Shown here: one piece after another, positions 19,181 to 28,416 of the stretch | Numbering within the stretch: position 1 is the stretch's first letter | Layout: each line of letters opens with the position of its first letter | From: Primorskyibacter marinus | GTDB lineage: Bacteria > Pseudomonadota > Alphaproteobacteria > Rhodobacterales > Rhodobacteraceae | NCBI RefSeq assembly: GCF_003313245.1 | Contig: NZ_QJSD01000006.1 | Span: 62,001-126,000 of the forward strand | Reading direction: 5' to 3' | Length of the DNA stretch: 64,000 nucleotides | Position numbers and translations under genes: made by a program | Notes under the pieces: model-generated | Told to the model about the DNA's origin: nothing | Seen by the model: only the letters and a program-made list of their open reading frames with translations | Databases searched by the model: none

Positions 19181-21010
19181 ATGCTGACGGTGGGGAAAAT
19201 GCGCAAGGCCCTGGCGCTGCACGAGGCAACCATCCGTCGCGCCTTGATTGCCCTCTTTCCCAGCCCGGATGCTCCGTTAAGCCTTGATGCGATTGCCCTC
19301 GGGGTCGAAGAAGAGGACGGCGAGGACCTTCCCGATGTCCTGCTGGCGACCCTGCACAAATTCGGAAAGGTGCCGCATTTCATCAGCTATCTGCGTGCCC
19401 GTGGTGCCGACCCGATGCCGCGCAAACGCAATCGGATCTTTGCGGAAAATATCGCGCGCTTCACCGGGATCGAGATTGGCGAGCCGCAGCACAAGGATTT
19501 CGACTTTGACGCTTTGGGCGCGTTCGCCCCGCGGGCAGAGGCGTTTCGCTGCCGCATCGCACTCGATAACACGCCAGAAGGGTCAGGCGCATTCGTGGCA
19601 CCAAACCTTGTGCTGACGGCCTCGCATGTGCTGGACCGTTTCTACGCCCAGCGCCCCGACAATGCGCCACCGCCGCGACTGGGCATCATCGCATCCGACG
19701 GCATCCATTATCCTGCAAGCTGCGTGCAGAAATGGCCCTATTTCGAGGGCGAGATAAACGGAGACCTGCCTCCGAACGGCGCTGCGGACACCCATATGGA
19801 TGTGGCCCTTCTGCGCGTATTCATGCCGCTGGGTCAGACCTATGGGCGCATCGACACCGATTGCACTCCGCCGGATTTCGTCGGACCAGAGCTGTTTACC
19901 CTGGTTCATTACCCCGACGGGCGGGAGTCCGGCTTTATGTCTGGCAGCATTCGCCGGGATGGGCCAGAGGTCAGCCGCCTGCCGCATGATATCGACACCG
20001 AGGGCGGGTCATCCGGCGGGCCCGGATTTGACCGCAATTTCAACTTTCTGGGCATTCATCAGGGGCGTTGGAAAAATGTCCGTCGCCTCGTGCCATTTGA
20101 ACGGTTCTGCCAAGAGCCAAAATTCCGCGAGCTGATCTCGCAGAACAGCAAGTTGCGCACCCTGTGGTCGCTGGACCGCAACATCGAAGGGCCACTTATC
20201 ATCGGCCGCAGGCAGTTCATAACAGCGCTGGCTGCGATGGTCGACAATCCAGAGTCACGCCTGCGCGGGGTCTGGATCCGGCGCGAAGATACCAGTTCTA
20301 TCGGCGGGCTTGGGTTCAGCTTTGACATGCTTCAGGCATATCTGATTCAGCACGGCAGCCCCGACGCTCATCCACCGCATCGCTGTATCCGGATAAGCCC
20401 GACGCTGCGGACCACTGATCTGCTGTCCGATCTCGCAGTGCTGGCGCTGGGTGCGGAGCGTGCAAGCACGGCGTCCGGCGGCACGTCGTCAGGCGAGGCA
20501 ACCGGCGTGGCCGAGCAGGACAGCCGCGCCAGCGCGTTGATCCGGACTTTGCAGGAGCAGGCGATGAAGGACGGTCAAACCTGGTGGTTTTTCTTCGACA
20601 ATCCGCCCAACGGATTGTCGCCCGAGGCCCAGGTGCAATTCGAACATATCGCGCGCCACCTTCCGACCCAGGCCAATCTGCGCCTGATCCTGGCCGGGTA
20701 TGAAACTTACCGCCTTGCGCCTTTGCGATTTGGCAATGTGATGGAGGCAGAGACAGCCCGCCGCGCGGGTCTGCTTCTGGAAGAGCTTGGGCCATTCACG
20801 CGCAGCGATGTTCAGGCTACGATCAACGCGATGATAACGTCGCTCTCGCCTGAATCCGACCTGCTTCCGCCGCGCCTCAATGAGATGACCGACAGGTCTT
20901 TACAAGGGCTCGTGGCGGACGCGACCGGAGAATTCAGCGGCAGTGATCTGGGCACCGTCACCACTCAGCTGCGCCAGCAGATCAAGGCCTTTCTGGGGAT
21001 CACGGCATGA
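19181..21010 (+). CDS. Trypsin-like protease with helical N-terminus and P-loop-less STAND-like C-terminus
   Basis: 609 aa, no signal peptide. Three regions: a helical N-terminal segment (about 1-75) like effector-associated adaptor domains; a trypsin-like domain (about 120-310) with His149 (LTASHV), Asp207 (HMDVALL) and Ser278 (GGSSGGPG); and a 290-residue C-terminal region. In that last part VWIRREDTSSIGGLGFSFD stands where a P-loop is expected but lacks GK(S/T), while WWFFFDNPP resembles a Walker B strand; I read it as an inactive STAND-type module. Start 19181 is used; an ATG at 19199 with a better ribosome site (GGTGGGG) is possible. It follows the S8 gene by 6 nt and overlaps the STAND gene. 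Confidence 0.72.
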   Translation: MLTVGKMRKALALHEATIRRALIALFPSPDAPLSLDAIALGVEEEDGEDLPDVLLATLHKFGKVPHFISYLRARGADPMPRKRNRIFAENIARFTGIEIGEPQHKDFDFDALGAFAPRAEAFRCRIALDNTPEGSGAFVAPNLVLTASHVLDRFYAQRPDNAPPPRLGIIASDGIHYPASCVQKWPYFEGEINGDLPPNGAADTHMDVALLRVFMPLGQTYGRIDTDCTPPDFVGPELFTLVHYPDGRESGFMSGSIRRDGPEVSRLPHDIDTEGGSSGGPGFDRNFNFLGIHQGRWKNVRRLVPFERFCQEPKFRELISQNSKLRTLWSLDRNIEGPLIIGRRQFITALAAMVDNPESRLRGVWIRREDTSSIGGLGFSFDMLQAYLIQHGSPDAHPPHRCIRISPTLRTTDLLSDLAVLALGAERASTASGGTSSGEATGVAEQDSRASALIRTLQEQAMKDGQTWWFFFDNPPNGLSPEAQVQFEHIARHLPTQANLRLILAGYETYRLAPLRFGNVMEAETARRAGLLLEELGPFTRSDVQATINAMITSLSPESDLLPPRLNEMTDRSLQGLVADATGEFSGSDLGTVTTQLRQQIKAFLGITA

Positions 21011-24000
21011 GCGAGGCGCTTGACATATTGAAGGTTCAGGTTCTGCGCGCCGCCGCGTTGCGCGGCCCGTTTGAACCACGCGCCTTGTTGAAAGAGGCGT
21101 TGAGCCCGGACGACTACGACGACAAGGTGCAACGCGCCCGGCTGATCTCGCTGCTGCATGCGCATTGCACGGTAGAGACCACATCGCCGGGCAGCCCGGT
21201 GCAATGGTTGCTGCGCGCATCGACACGGGAACGGGCGCTGGAGGGCTATGAAAACACCGGCGCACAACCCGAGACCGAGATCGCCGCCGCCCTGAACGGC
21301 AGCGGACTCTACGATCCTGATCTGCTGGAAGACATGATCGCCACCTCAAGCGATGAAAATGCCCTGTCCGAAATCGTCATCACGCTGGAATACGCCGGAC
21401 GCAAGGCACCGGGCCACAGGCATTTGGTCGGCCTGCGCAGTCGGTTAAACGCCGTGCGCCGAAGCCGCCAGACAGACGCCGTTCTGGGCGATGAATTCAT
21501 CGGCCGCACAGAAGAACTGAACGCGATTGAAGCATGGATCGCCGCACCGCAATCAAAGCCTCCTCTGCGCAGCCTGCATATCATGGGCATTCCCGGCATC
21601 GGCAAATCCTTCCTGCTGGAGCGCATCGTCCAGATCGCCGGGGCGCAGCCCGATCTGATCCTCGTGCGGCTGGATTTCGACCGGTCCTCGCTTCAGATCG
21701 GGGCGGCCGGAACCCTGTATGACGAGATTTCGCGCCAGATCGGGGAGGCACTACCACAAAAGGCCGCCTATTTTCGCAGCCTTCGAATGGCGCATTCCGA
21801 ACGAGTCACGCGCACGGGCCATGACACCGCAGACCTGATCCCGCGGGAGCTGTTGCATGCAATAATCGACGTCGTGGAACAGGCCGAACGGCGCATGATT
21901 GTCCTTCTGGACACGCTGGAAGTTCTACAGGCGCAAGGCGCGACCTATGTTGAAACCTTGATGGAAGAGTTGGACCGCTTTGCCGATACGGGCCGCATCG
22001 ATATTGCCGTGATCTCGGCCGGGCGCGCGCCGATCTTTTCGGAAAGCGACCCCCGCAATGGCGGGCAGTTACCGCTGACGAAGGTCGAGACGGTGTTGAT
22101 CCGCGAGATGTTGCGCCAGGAAAACATCCCCAAGGAGGTCTGGTCCGACATCATCAACGAAGCGAAGGGCAACCCTCTTCGGTTGCGACTGTTGATCTCT
22201 GCGGTGAAGGCGTCGAGTGCAACGGATGCGTCGCAAGTACTGGGACAGGCGCATCTAAAGGGTCTGGATCGCGGATTTGTTCACAGGGTGATCCGCGCGC
22301 GCCTTCCCGAACACCTGCGCCGGATTGCCAATGAAGGGCTGGTGCTGCATGAACTCACGGTCGAGACGCTGGTCAATATTCTGGCCCCAGCACTGGGTCT
22401 GGGTGATCTTCGCGACGATGCGCCAGATCTGATTGCAGAACTCGCCTTGCAGTCCTGGTTGGTAACGGACGCCGGACGTGGTCGGTTGGTGCCAAAAGCA
22501 GATCTGCGGCAGGAGGTTCTGGAACATATATATCGCGACAACGGTGACGACACCGCGGCCGTAAACCGCGCGGCACGCGACTATTTTGCCCGGCGCGACC
22601 CTGTTCAACACCTTTATCACGCGGCGCAGTTGATGCGTGTCGGAGAAGCGCCGCCAGAGATTGAGCCGGGGCTTGCAGATCGCTTTCCGGACCGATTGCT
22701 GAACGAATTGCCCGTTGAGGCGCAGGACCATATCCGCCACGCCCGCGGACAGCGATCCGCCACACAGGTCCTCGTGGCCGATGAGTTGGACACACGCGGC
22801 TATGACGCCGCCGGTCTGGCTGCACGCGATGCGGAATCACAGCCCAAACTGGTGCGAATTGATCCGCGGTCCTCCACCGGGCGGGCGCGCGTCGTGAAGG
22901 GTCACGGCTTTGCCGGACATCCCGACCCGCGTGCGGTGATGGATCTGCGCGCCATGTTGGAACAGGGTGAACGGCGCGAGGCCACGCATATTCTGCGCGA
23001 AGGCCTGCCCGGCGAATATGCGCCCACCAGCGAAGTCGGCGTGTTGATCCTGTGTCATCAATGGCTGACCGGGCACTGGTCCAAAGCGCGTGAGCTGTTC
23101 GAATTGCTGCCCGAAACGGCCCTGCCAGACCTTGCCAAGGGCAACCCACAGCTTGAAGGGCGGATTACGCTGGAGATGTTTGCGGAATTCAAGTTCCGCA
23201 AGCTGGTGGAATGGCTGCACAACGAAGCCTTCCGCGATTGCGTCGTGAATGTCATGCGCAGTTCTACCCGCATCGGCTTGCGTGGGGCTGCGCTGGATTT
23301 CGCATTGCTCGCCGCAGGCGTCACGATAGAGGGGCAACAAGAGGCGCTTGGAATGCTGGCCCCCTATTTACACGACGGCAAGATTGATCTGTCGCAAGAA
23401 CGCCTGCGTCACGCCGACAGCATCCGCGGCGACTTTGGTCTGAAAATGGCCCCGGTTGACCTATCGGACAGAAAGGCCGCCGATGGTCGTTATGCCTTGG
23501 CGATTGCGCCGATCAACCCGTATTACGATCGCCTTTTCGCGCTGGCGTCCGAGATGCAGGTTGCAGGCAAGGGGCGCTTGTTGGATGATCTGCGAACGCT
23601 GGCCGGAGGGATCCGCGAAGCCGCTGATCTATTCGGGCCAGCGCTGGAAGGTCTGGACCATGCCATTTCGCAGGCAGGCGACCGTCCGCTGGATATTCTT
23701 GCTCTTATCCGGTCGCTTGGGATGACGGCGGATTGGGCCGAGGGGTACAGCTTCTTCCACCCGATTCCGGACCTGCCTACCCTCGCCCGCGCGCTCAGCC
23801 GTTGGCAACAGACCACGGCCGGCTATTGGGCATATGACAGCGCACCGCCGAAAGGCTGGGCACCCGGCCGCGACTGGGGTGCGCTCACGGAATGGCGTAT
23901 CGCATCATTGACCGACCGGCCAGGCTCCACACGGGCTGACAGAATGCTGTCCTTCTGGGCCGACCCGCTGGATGGTGCCGCCACCAAAGGCACAGACACG

Positions 24001-24159
24001 CTGGCGCGCCGGTTAAGCACGCCGTTTTCCAAGGTTTCGGCCCTGAACGATATAACCGACCGCATGCGCTATCTGATTGGTAGTCGTGTCCCGACCGTCT
24101 TCCGCCCCGCCATCGCAACCCTACCGGACAAAGACGCGCGCCTTGCGTATTTTCAATAA
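21007..24159 (+). CDS. STAND-type P-loop ATPase
   Basis: 1050 aa, soluble. A 150-residue N-terminal helical region precedes an NTPase domain with EFIGRTEELNAIEAW at its entry, Walker A GIPGIGKS (194-201) and Walker B MIVLLDTLE (297-305). The following winged-helix/arm regions and the helical C-terminal half (about 560-1050) fit the sensor part of STAND proteins, which bind a trigger, then oligomerise and activate an effector. Its ATG overlaps the stop of the trypsin-like gene, so the two are translationally coupled. It is the only intact ATPase of the cassette and so its likely sensor or switch. The trigger is unknown. Confidence 0.8.
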   Translation: MSEALDILKVQVLRAAALRGPFEPRALLKEALSPDDYDDKVQRARLISLLHAHCTVETTSPGSPVQWLLRASTRERALEGYENTGAQPETEIAAALNGSGLYDPDLLEDMIATSSDENALSEIVITLEYAGRKAPGHRHLVGLRSRLNAVRRSRQTDAVLGDEFIGRTEELNAIEAWIAAPQSKPPLRSLHIMGIPGIGKSFLLERIVQIAGAQPDLILVRLDFDRSSLQIGAAGTLYDEISRQIGEALPQKAAYFRSLRMAHSERVTRTGHDTADLIPRELLHAIIDVVEQAERRMIVLLDTLEVLQAQGATYVETLMEELDRFADTGRIDIAVISAGRAPIFSESDPRNGGQLPLTKVETVLIREMLRQENIPKEVWSDIINEAKGNPLRLRLLISAVKASSATDASQVLGQAHLKGLDRGFVHRVIRARLPEHLRRIANEGLVLHELTVETLVNILAPALGLGDLRDDAPDLIAELALQSWLVTDAGRGRLVPKADLRQEVLEHIYRDNGDDTAAVNRAARDYFARRDPVQHLYHAAQLMRVGEAPPEIEPGLADRFPDRLLNELPVEAQDHIRHARGQRSATQVLVADELDTRGYDAAGLAARDAESQPKLVRIDPRSSTGRARVVKGHGFAGHPDPRAVMDLRAMLEQGERREATHILREGLPGEYAPTSEVGVLILCHQWLTGHWSKARELFELLPETALPDLAKGNPQLEGRITLEMFAEFKFRKLVEWLHNEAFRDCVVNVMRSSTRIGLRGAALDFALLAAGVTIEGQQEALGMLAPYLHDGKIDLSQERLRHADSIRGDFGLKMAPVDLSDRKAADGRYALAIAPINPYYDRLFALASEMQVAGKGRLLDDLRTLAGGIREAADLFGPALEGLDHAISQAGDRPLDILALIRSLGMTADWAEGYSFFHPIPDLPTLARALSRWQQTTAGYWAYDSAPPKGWAPGRDWGALTEWRIASLTDRPGSTRADRMLSFWADPLDGAATKGTDTLARRLSTPFSKVSALNDITDRMRYLIGSRVPTVFRPAIATLPDKDARLAYFQ

Positions 24160-24203
24160 GGCCAGTGCCGCCCCGGTCGTATTTCAGCAGAAGGACTACC
24201 GCC

Positions 24204-26186
24204 ATGACTGATAGTACTCGCCAAAGCCTGCACCGCCTCGAGTCGATGGGAAATGCCGGCATGATCGACGCATCGCGGGCGCTGATCGATGCCGATCCGG
24301 CGATCCTGCAAGAGCTGGGGCTGACCGCCGACCGCGCGTCAGAGTTGATGAATACGCAAATTGACAGGCTGGAAAGCGTCGGTGGCAAACCGTCACAACT
24401 AGAGGCGATTATTCGCGCCGTGGGCCGCCCGCCGCTGATCGTGCGTGGTGGTAAGGTCGAAGGGAAAACCTCGCTCAGCACCGATTTTCCGGCGGATATC
24501 GACCTGCGGATCGGCAAGGTCGAGGCGGCTGTCGCCTCTGTCGGGCGGATCGAATTCATCAATCACGACTATAGCTGGGGCGGCACGGGCTGGGTGATCG
24601 ACAAGACCGGCACCCATCTGCTGATCGTCACCAACCGGCATGTTGCCAAGCTGGTCGCCCGCCGCAGCTTTCTGGGCGATGGTGTGTTCCTGTTCGCCCC
24701 CGGTGCCGCCAGATACGGGGCGCGGATTGATTTCCTGGAAGAGGTGGGTGCCGACCCGGACCCCACGCGGCTGTTTGACATCGAAAAGTTCACCTATATC
24801 GCCGAAGATGCCGCCGCTGACGTGGCGATTGCCCGGATCGCCCTGCCCGCCGATGGTGCCGCGTTCAGCCCTGCGCCCATCGACCGCGCGGATACGGACG
24901 CGCAACACGGCGAAACCGTGGCTGTCATCGGCTATCCGGCGAAGGATTCCCTGCGCAACGATCCCACGCAAATGGCGAATTATTTCCGCAATCTCTACGA
25001 TGTGAAACGGTTCTCGCCGGGCTTTCTGATCGAGGATGGCGGCATGACGATCCTGCGCCATGATTGCACGACGCTGGGGGGCAATTCCGGGTCTCCAGTG
25101 ATCTCTCTGGACAGCGGCAAGGCGGTGGGGCTGCATTATGCAGGCACATTCGGCGTTGGCAATTCGGCGGTGCGGATCAGTACGATCAATGCCCTGCTGG
25201 ACGGCGCAACGCCGAACTCGGTGCCCGGTTTCGATATTGCCCAGGCAGAACGTCGCGATGGCAGCCATGATGCCGCGCATTTCGAAGGCCGCGAGGGCTA
25301 TGACCCGGATTTTCTACAGGTCACCGCCGTGTCGCTGCCCACAGTGCCGCAGGGCTTTGGCCTTGCAACCCCTTCGGACGCCACGGCCTGCCGACCGCAC
25401 GAGCTGCGCTATCAGAATTTCGGGGTGCTGTATTCCGGCACGTTCAAGACGCCGATCCTTGCGGCGCTGAACATCGACAGCGAACAAACCCGCCCGCAAA
25501 AGCGCGGCAGCGACAAATGGTATGCCGACCTGCGCATTCCGGCCGAGGTTCAGCTTGACAAGGAGGATTACGATCATGTCGATATCGACCGGGGCCACCT
25601 GATCCGCCGCGCCGCCACCAATTGGGGGGCGGATGACGCGCAGGCGAAACGCTCGAACGATGACAGTTTCCACTACCCTGTCGCCGCCCCGCAGCACCGG
25701 GCCTTCAACCGCAGCAATGCGCAGTGGCTGGGGCTTGAAAACTACATCATGTCCAGCGTGCGCACCCACGGGTTTCGCGCCTGCGTTTTTACCGGCCCGG
25801 TCCTGTCCGGCGACGAACCCTTGCTGAAAGATACCGGGGCAGTGGTGCCGTTGAAGTTCTTCAAACTGGTGACGATGCTGGCCGAGGACGATGGCAGCGA
25901 TGGCATTCTGCGGCTGCATGCGACGGCCTATATTCTAAGTCAGGTCGAAGTCATCCAGCAATTGCTTAGCGATCAGGGCCGGGTGGAGGCCGTAGGCGGT
26001 TTCGAGTTCGGTGCCTACAAGACCTTTCAGGTGCGTATCAAGGATCTCGAAACCATGAGCCACCTCGACTTTGGCCCGTTGCGGGACGCTGATCCTCTGG
26101 CGCGGCGTGTCAGCGAAAGCGAAGCTGTCGGGGCAAGCCCGCGTCCCGTCGTAGAAGTCGAAAGCTTTGCGAATATCGTGCTGTAG
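24204..26186 (+). CDS. Trypsin-like protease fused to DRGH-motif DNA/RNA nuclease
   Basis: 660 aa without a signal peptide; the ATG at 24204 follows AGAAGGA. The N-terminal 90 residues are helical. A trypsin-like domain follows with His146 (VTNRHVA), Asp206 (AAADVAIARI) and Ser295 (GGNSGSP). Residues about 395-620 form a DNA/RNA non-specific endonuclease (EndoG/NUC1-like, beta-beta-alpha metal) domain with DRGH at 462-465, the catalytic His465, and downstream Asn502 and Glu512 in the FNRSNAQWLGLE segment expected to bind metal. It is 44 nt downstream of the STAND gene. One polypeptide thus holds both a protease and a nuclease; its activation by self- or partner cleavage is my inference. Confidence 0.82.
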   Translation: MTDSTRQSLHRLESMGNAGMIDASRALIDADPAILQELGLTADRASELMNTQIDRLESVGGKPSQLEAIIRAVGRPPLIVRGGKVEGKTSLSTDFPADIDLRIGKVEAAVASVGRIEFINHDYSWGGTGWVIDKTGTHLLIVTNRHVAKLVARRSFLGDGVFLFAPGAARYGARIDFLEEVGADPDPTRLFDIEKFTYIAEDAAADVAIARIALPADGAAFSPAPIDRADTDAQHGETVAVIGYPAKDSLRNDPTQMANYFRNLYDVKRFSPGFLIEDGGMTILRHDCTTLGGNSGSPVISLDSGKAVGLHYAGTFGVGNSAVRISTINALLDGATPNSVPGFDIAQAERRDGSHDAAHFEGREGYDPDFLQVTAVSLPTVPQGFGLATPSDATACRPHELRYQNFGVLYSGTFKTPILAALNIDSEQTRPQKRGSDKWYADLRIPAEVQLDKEDYDHVDIDRGHLIRRAATNWGADDAQAKRSNDDSFHYPVAAPQHRAFNRSNAQWLGLENYIMSSVRTHGFRACVFTGPVLSGDEPLLKDTGAVVPLKFFKLVTMLAEDDGSDGILRLHATAYILSQVEVIQQLLSDQGRVEAVGGFEFGAYKTFQVRIKDLETMSHLDFGPLRDADPLARRVSESEAVGASPRPVVEVESFANIVL

Positions 26187-26341
26187 GGGCCGTTTGCGGG
26201 TCTCTGACAAGACGGTGGACAGCAGATGTCGGAACGCAGACAGTGGGCACCCGATTGCGGTGGTCGCTGCGTCCCGGCGATCCGCTCCTTTGCGGAATTA
26301 CGGCAAATCCATGCGCCGCGACATTGCATCGGAAGATGGTT

Positions 26342-26370
26342 CTGCGGCCCAAGATAAGCTTGGACCGCAG
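26342..26370. terminator. Inverted repeat at the right border of the cassette
   Basis: An 11-bp stem with one mismatch (CTGCGG-c-CCAAG / CTTGG-a-CCGCAG) and a 5-nt loop lies between the converging nuclease and sugar-binding genes. It may serve as a bidirectional terminator; no T-run is present. Confidence 0.4.
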
Positions 26371-26380
26371 TGCGGATACC

Positions 26381-27331
26381 TCAATCGTACAGGACGGCCT
26401 GAATCTCGTCATCGTCAATGTTCGACTGGTCGTAGTAGTAAAAGCCTGTATCGATGATCGCGGGCAGTTCCTCGCCATTTATGGCAGCAATCGCGGCTTT
26501 CACGGTTTCATATCCAATCCCGACAGGGTTTTGCGTGATCGCACCTGCCATCAGGCCATCGCGGATCGCGTCGGTCTGGGCTTTGCCGGAATCATAGCCA
26601 ATCACTGTGATACCTTCACTGCCCATCTCGCGCACGGCATTCACAACCCCGATGGCAGAGCCTTCGTTGGTGCCGAACATCCCGTCCAGATCGGGGTTGG
26701 CCGTCAGAATCGCCTTGGCCACTTCGGTCGATTGAAGCTGATCGCCCGCGCCGTATTGCACGCTGACAACTTCGATGTCCGGATAGGCCGATGCAATCTG
26801 ATTCAGGAACCCATCGCGCCGGTCGATGCCGGTGCGGCTGGTCTGGTCATGTGCAACGACAGCCACTTTGCCCGCACCACCAATAAGTTCAGCCATCTTG
26901 TCAGCGGCAAGCGACGCCGCGGCGACGTTGTCGGTCGTTGCCGTCGTGGCCGGAATATCGCTTTCGACACCGCTGTCGAATGCGATGACAGGAATGCCCG
27001 CATCGGCGGCCTGTTTCAGCAATGGAATGGCGGCCTGACTGTCGAGCGCCGCAAAACCGATGGCGGCAGGATTGTTGGCCAGGGCCGCGGCCAGCATATC
27101 AATCTGACGGTCGACCATCGTTTCGTTATCGGGGCCTTCAAATGTGATCCGGACGCCGAATTCTTCGGCGGCCTGATCGGCACCCTGTTTCACGGCTTGC
27201 CAAAACTGGTGCTGGAACCCTTTGGAAATCAGCGGGATGTAGGTTTCCCCGTCCTGCGCAAATGCCGATGGGGCCGCCCCCAGGGCGAGAGTGGCGCTTA
27301 ATGCGCCGACGAGTATACGACGTGACAACAT
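26381..27331 (-). CDS. Sugar ABC transporter periplasmic binding protein (RbsB-like)
   Basis: 316 aa from the ATG at 27331, preceded by GAGGAGG; the longer frame upstream is out of the gene. A signal peptide (LGAAPSAFA-QDG) is followed by a periplasmic binding fold of the ribose/allose group (VPLI-like LISKGFQHQFWQAVKQGADQA, FDSGV, GTNEGSAIGV, GYDSGKAQ). It delivers a sugar to the CUT2 permease and ATPase encoded upstream on the same strand. It is the last gene of the leftward order ATPase-permease-binding protein. The ligand is unknown, probably an aldose given the neighbouring catabolic genes. Confidence 0.9.
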   Translation of the reverse strand: MLSRRILVGALSATLALGAAPSAFAQDGETYIPLISKGFQHQFWQAVKQGADQAAEEFGVRITFEGPDNETMVDRQIDMLAAALANNPAAIGFAALDSQAAIPLLKQAADAGIPVIAFDSGVESDIPATTATTDNVAAASLAADKMAELIGGAGKVAVVAHDQTSRTGIDRRDGFLNQIASAYPDIEVVSVQYGAGDQLQSTEVAKAILTANPDLDGMFGTNEGSAIGVVNAVREMGSEGITVIGYDSGKAQTDAIRDGLMAGAITQNPVGIGYETVKAAIAAINGEELPAIIDTGFYYYDQSNIDDDEIQAVLYD

Positions 27332-27408
27332 GTGGTTTCCTCCTCGGTTGTCGGTTGTTCCGGCCTGTTTTTTTGGGTTGGTGGCCGGCTTTCTTGGTGA
27401 TCCTGATG

Positions 27409-28416
27409 TCAGTTGGGCTTCTTGCGGCGCATCATGTCGGCATAGACCGCCAGAATGATGATCGCGCCGGTGACAACGGTTTGCCATTCCTGCGCGACGG
27501 ACAGAACGCGCAGTCCGTTGGTCAACACCGCCATGATCAGCGCCCCGATCAGCGAACCAAGGATCGAACCGCGCCCGCCGGACAGGGATGTGCCGCCGAT
27601 CACAACCGCCGCGATCGCCTCCAACTCGTATCCCAGACCCAAAGCAGGTTGTGCAGAGTTCAGTCGAGACGCAATAAGCAGGCCCGCGATGCCGACAATG
27701 GCACCCGCCAAAGCGTAGATGGCAATCTTCCAGCGATCCGTGTTGACGCCCGACAGGCGGACGGATTCTTCGTTGGACCCCAGCGCAAAGCAATACCGGC
27801 CCAGAACGGTGCGGTTCAGGATATAGGCGGTCAAAGCAGCAACCATGAACAGGATCAGCACGCCATTCGGGATTGGTAGCGCAGGGATCAGATTGCCAAT
27901 CAACGATCCGCGGGAGATTTCGCTGAACCCCGGCGTGTCATTGAAATAGATCGGCCGGGTGCCTGAAATCACAAGGCTCAGCCCCTTGAGGATCAGCATC
28001 ATGCCGAGCGTCGCAATAAACGGCGGGATTTTCATCTTCGCCACGAACGTCCCTGAAAGAGATCCGGCAAGCGCGCCTGTCGCGATGGCCGCGACGACAC
28101 CCAGCAAAAGCGGCATGCCGGCATAGGTCAGCACCACACCGGTTATGACGGCGCAGAACGTCATCATGGTGCCAACCGACAGGTCGATGCCGCCGGTGAT
28201 GATGACCAAAGTGACCGCGACAGCCAGCACGCCGTTGACGGATGTCGCTTGCAGGATCGCGATCATGTTCGACATCTGCATGAAGTTGGGCGACGCGATG
28301 GAGAACCCGATCAGCAACACGATCAGACTGGCAAAGGCCAGCACCCGTTGGTGCGTGCCGGTTGCAATGATGCGCGACAGCGCGGATTTCGGGGCATCGA
28401 CTGTGGTGCTGGTCAT
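27409..28416 (-). CDS. CUT2-family sugar ABC transporter permease (RbsC-like)
   Basis: 335 aa, start at 28416 (MTSTTVDAP), which overlaps the ATPase stop by 4 nt; the upstream extension in frame is not used. About ten hydrophobic helices and the CUT2 permease signatures [17 protein letters not shown]-like [30 protein letters not shown] and [16 protein letters not shown]. Forms the membrane channel of a ribose/xylose-type importer together with the ATPase and binding protein on either side. Confidence 0.93.
   Translation of the reverse strand: MTSTTVDAPKSALSRIIATGTHQRVLAFASLIVLLIGFSIASPNFMQMSNMIAILQATSVNGVLAVAVTLVIITGGIDLSVGTMMTFCAVITGVVLTYAGMPLLLGVVAAIATGALAGSLSGTFVAKMKIPPFIATLGMMLILKGLSLVISGTRPIYFNDTPGFSEISRGSLIGNLIPALPIPNGVLILFMVAALTAYILNRTVLGRYCFALGSNEESVRLSGVNTDRWKIAIYALAGAIVGIAGLLIASRLNSAQPALGLGYELEAIAAVVIGGTSLSGGRGSILGSLIGALIMAVLTNGLRVLSVAQEWQTVVTGAIIILAVYADMMRRKKPN

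Noticed and set aside
17561-26186. Secreted protease cluster
   Set aside because: None of the protease proteins has a signal peptide, and a STAND ATPase and nuclease are part of the same gene run.
17253-26380. Prophage or integrative element
   Set aside because: No integrase, capsid, portal or tRNA-linked repeat was found at the borders.
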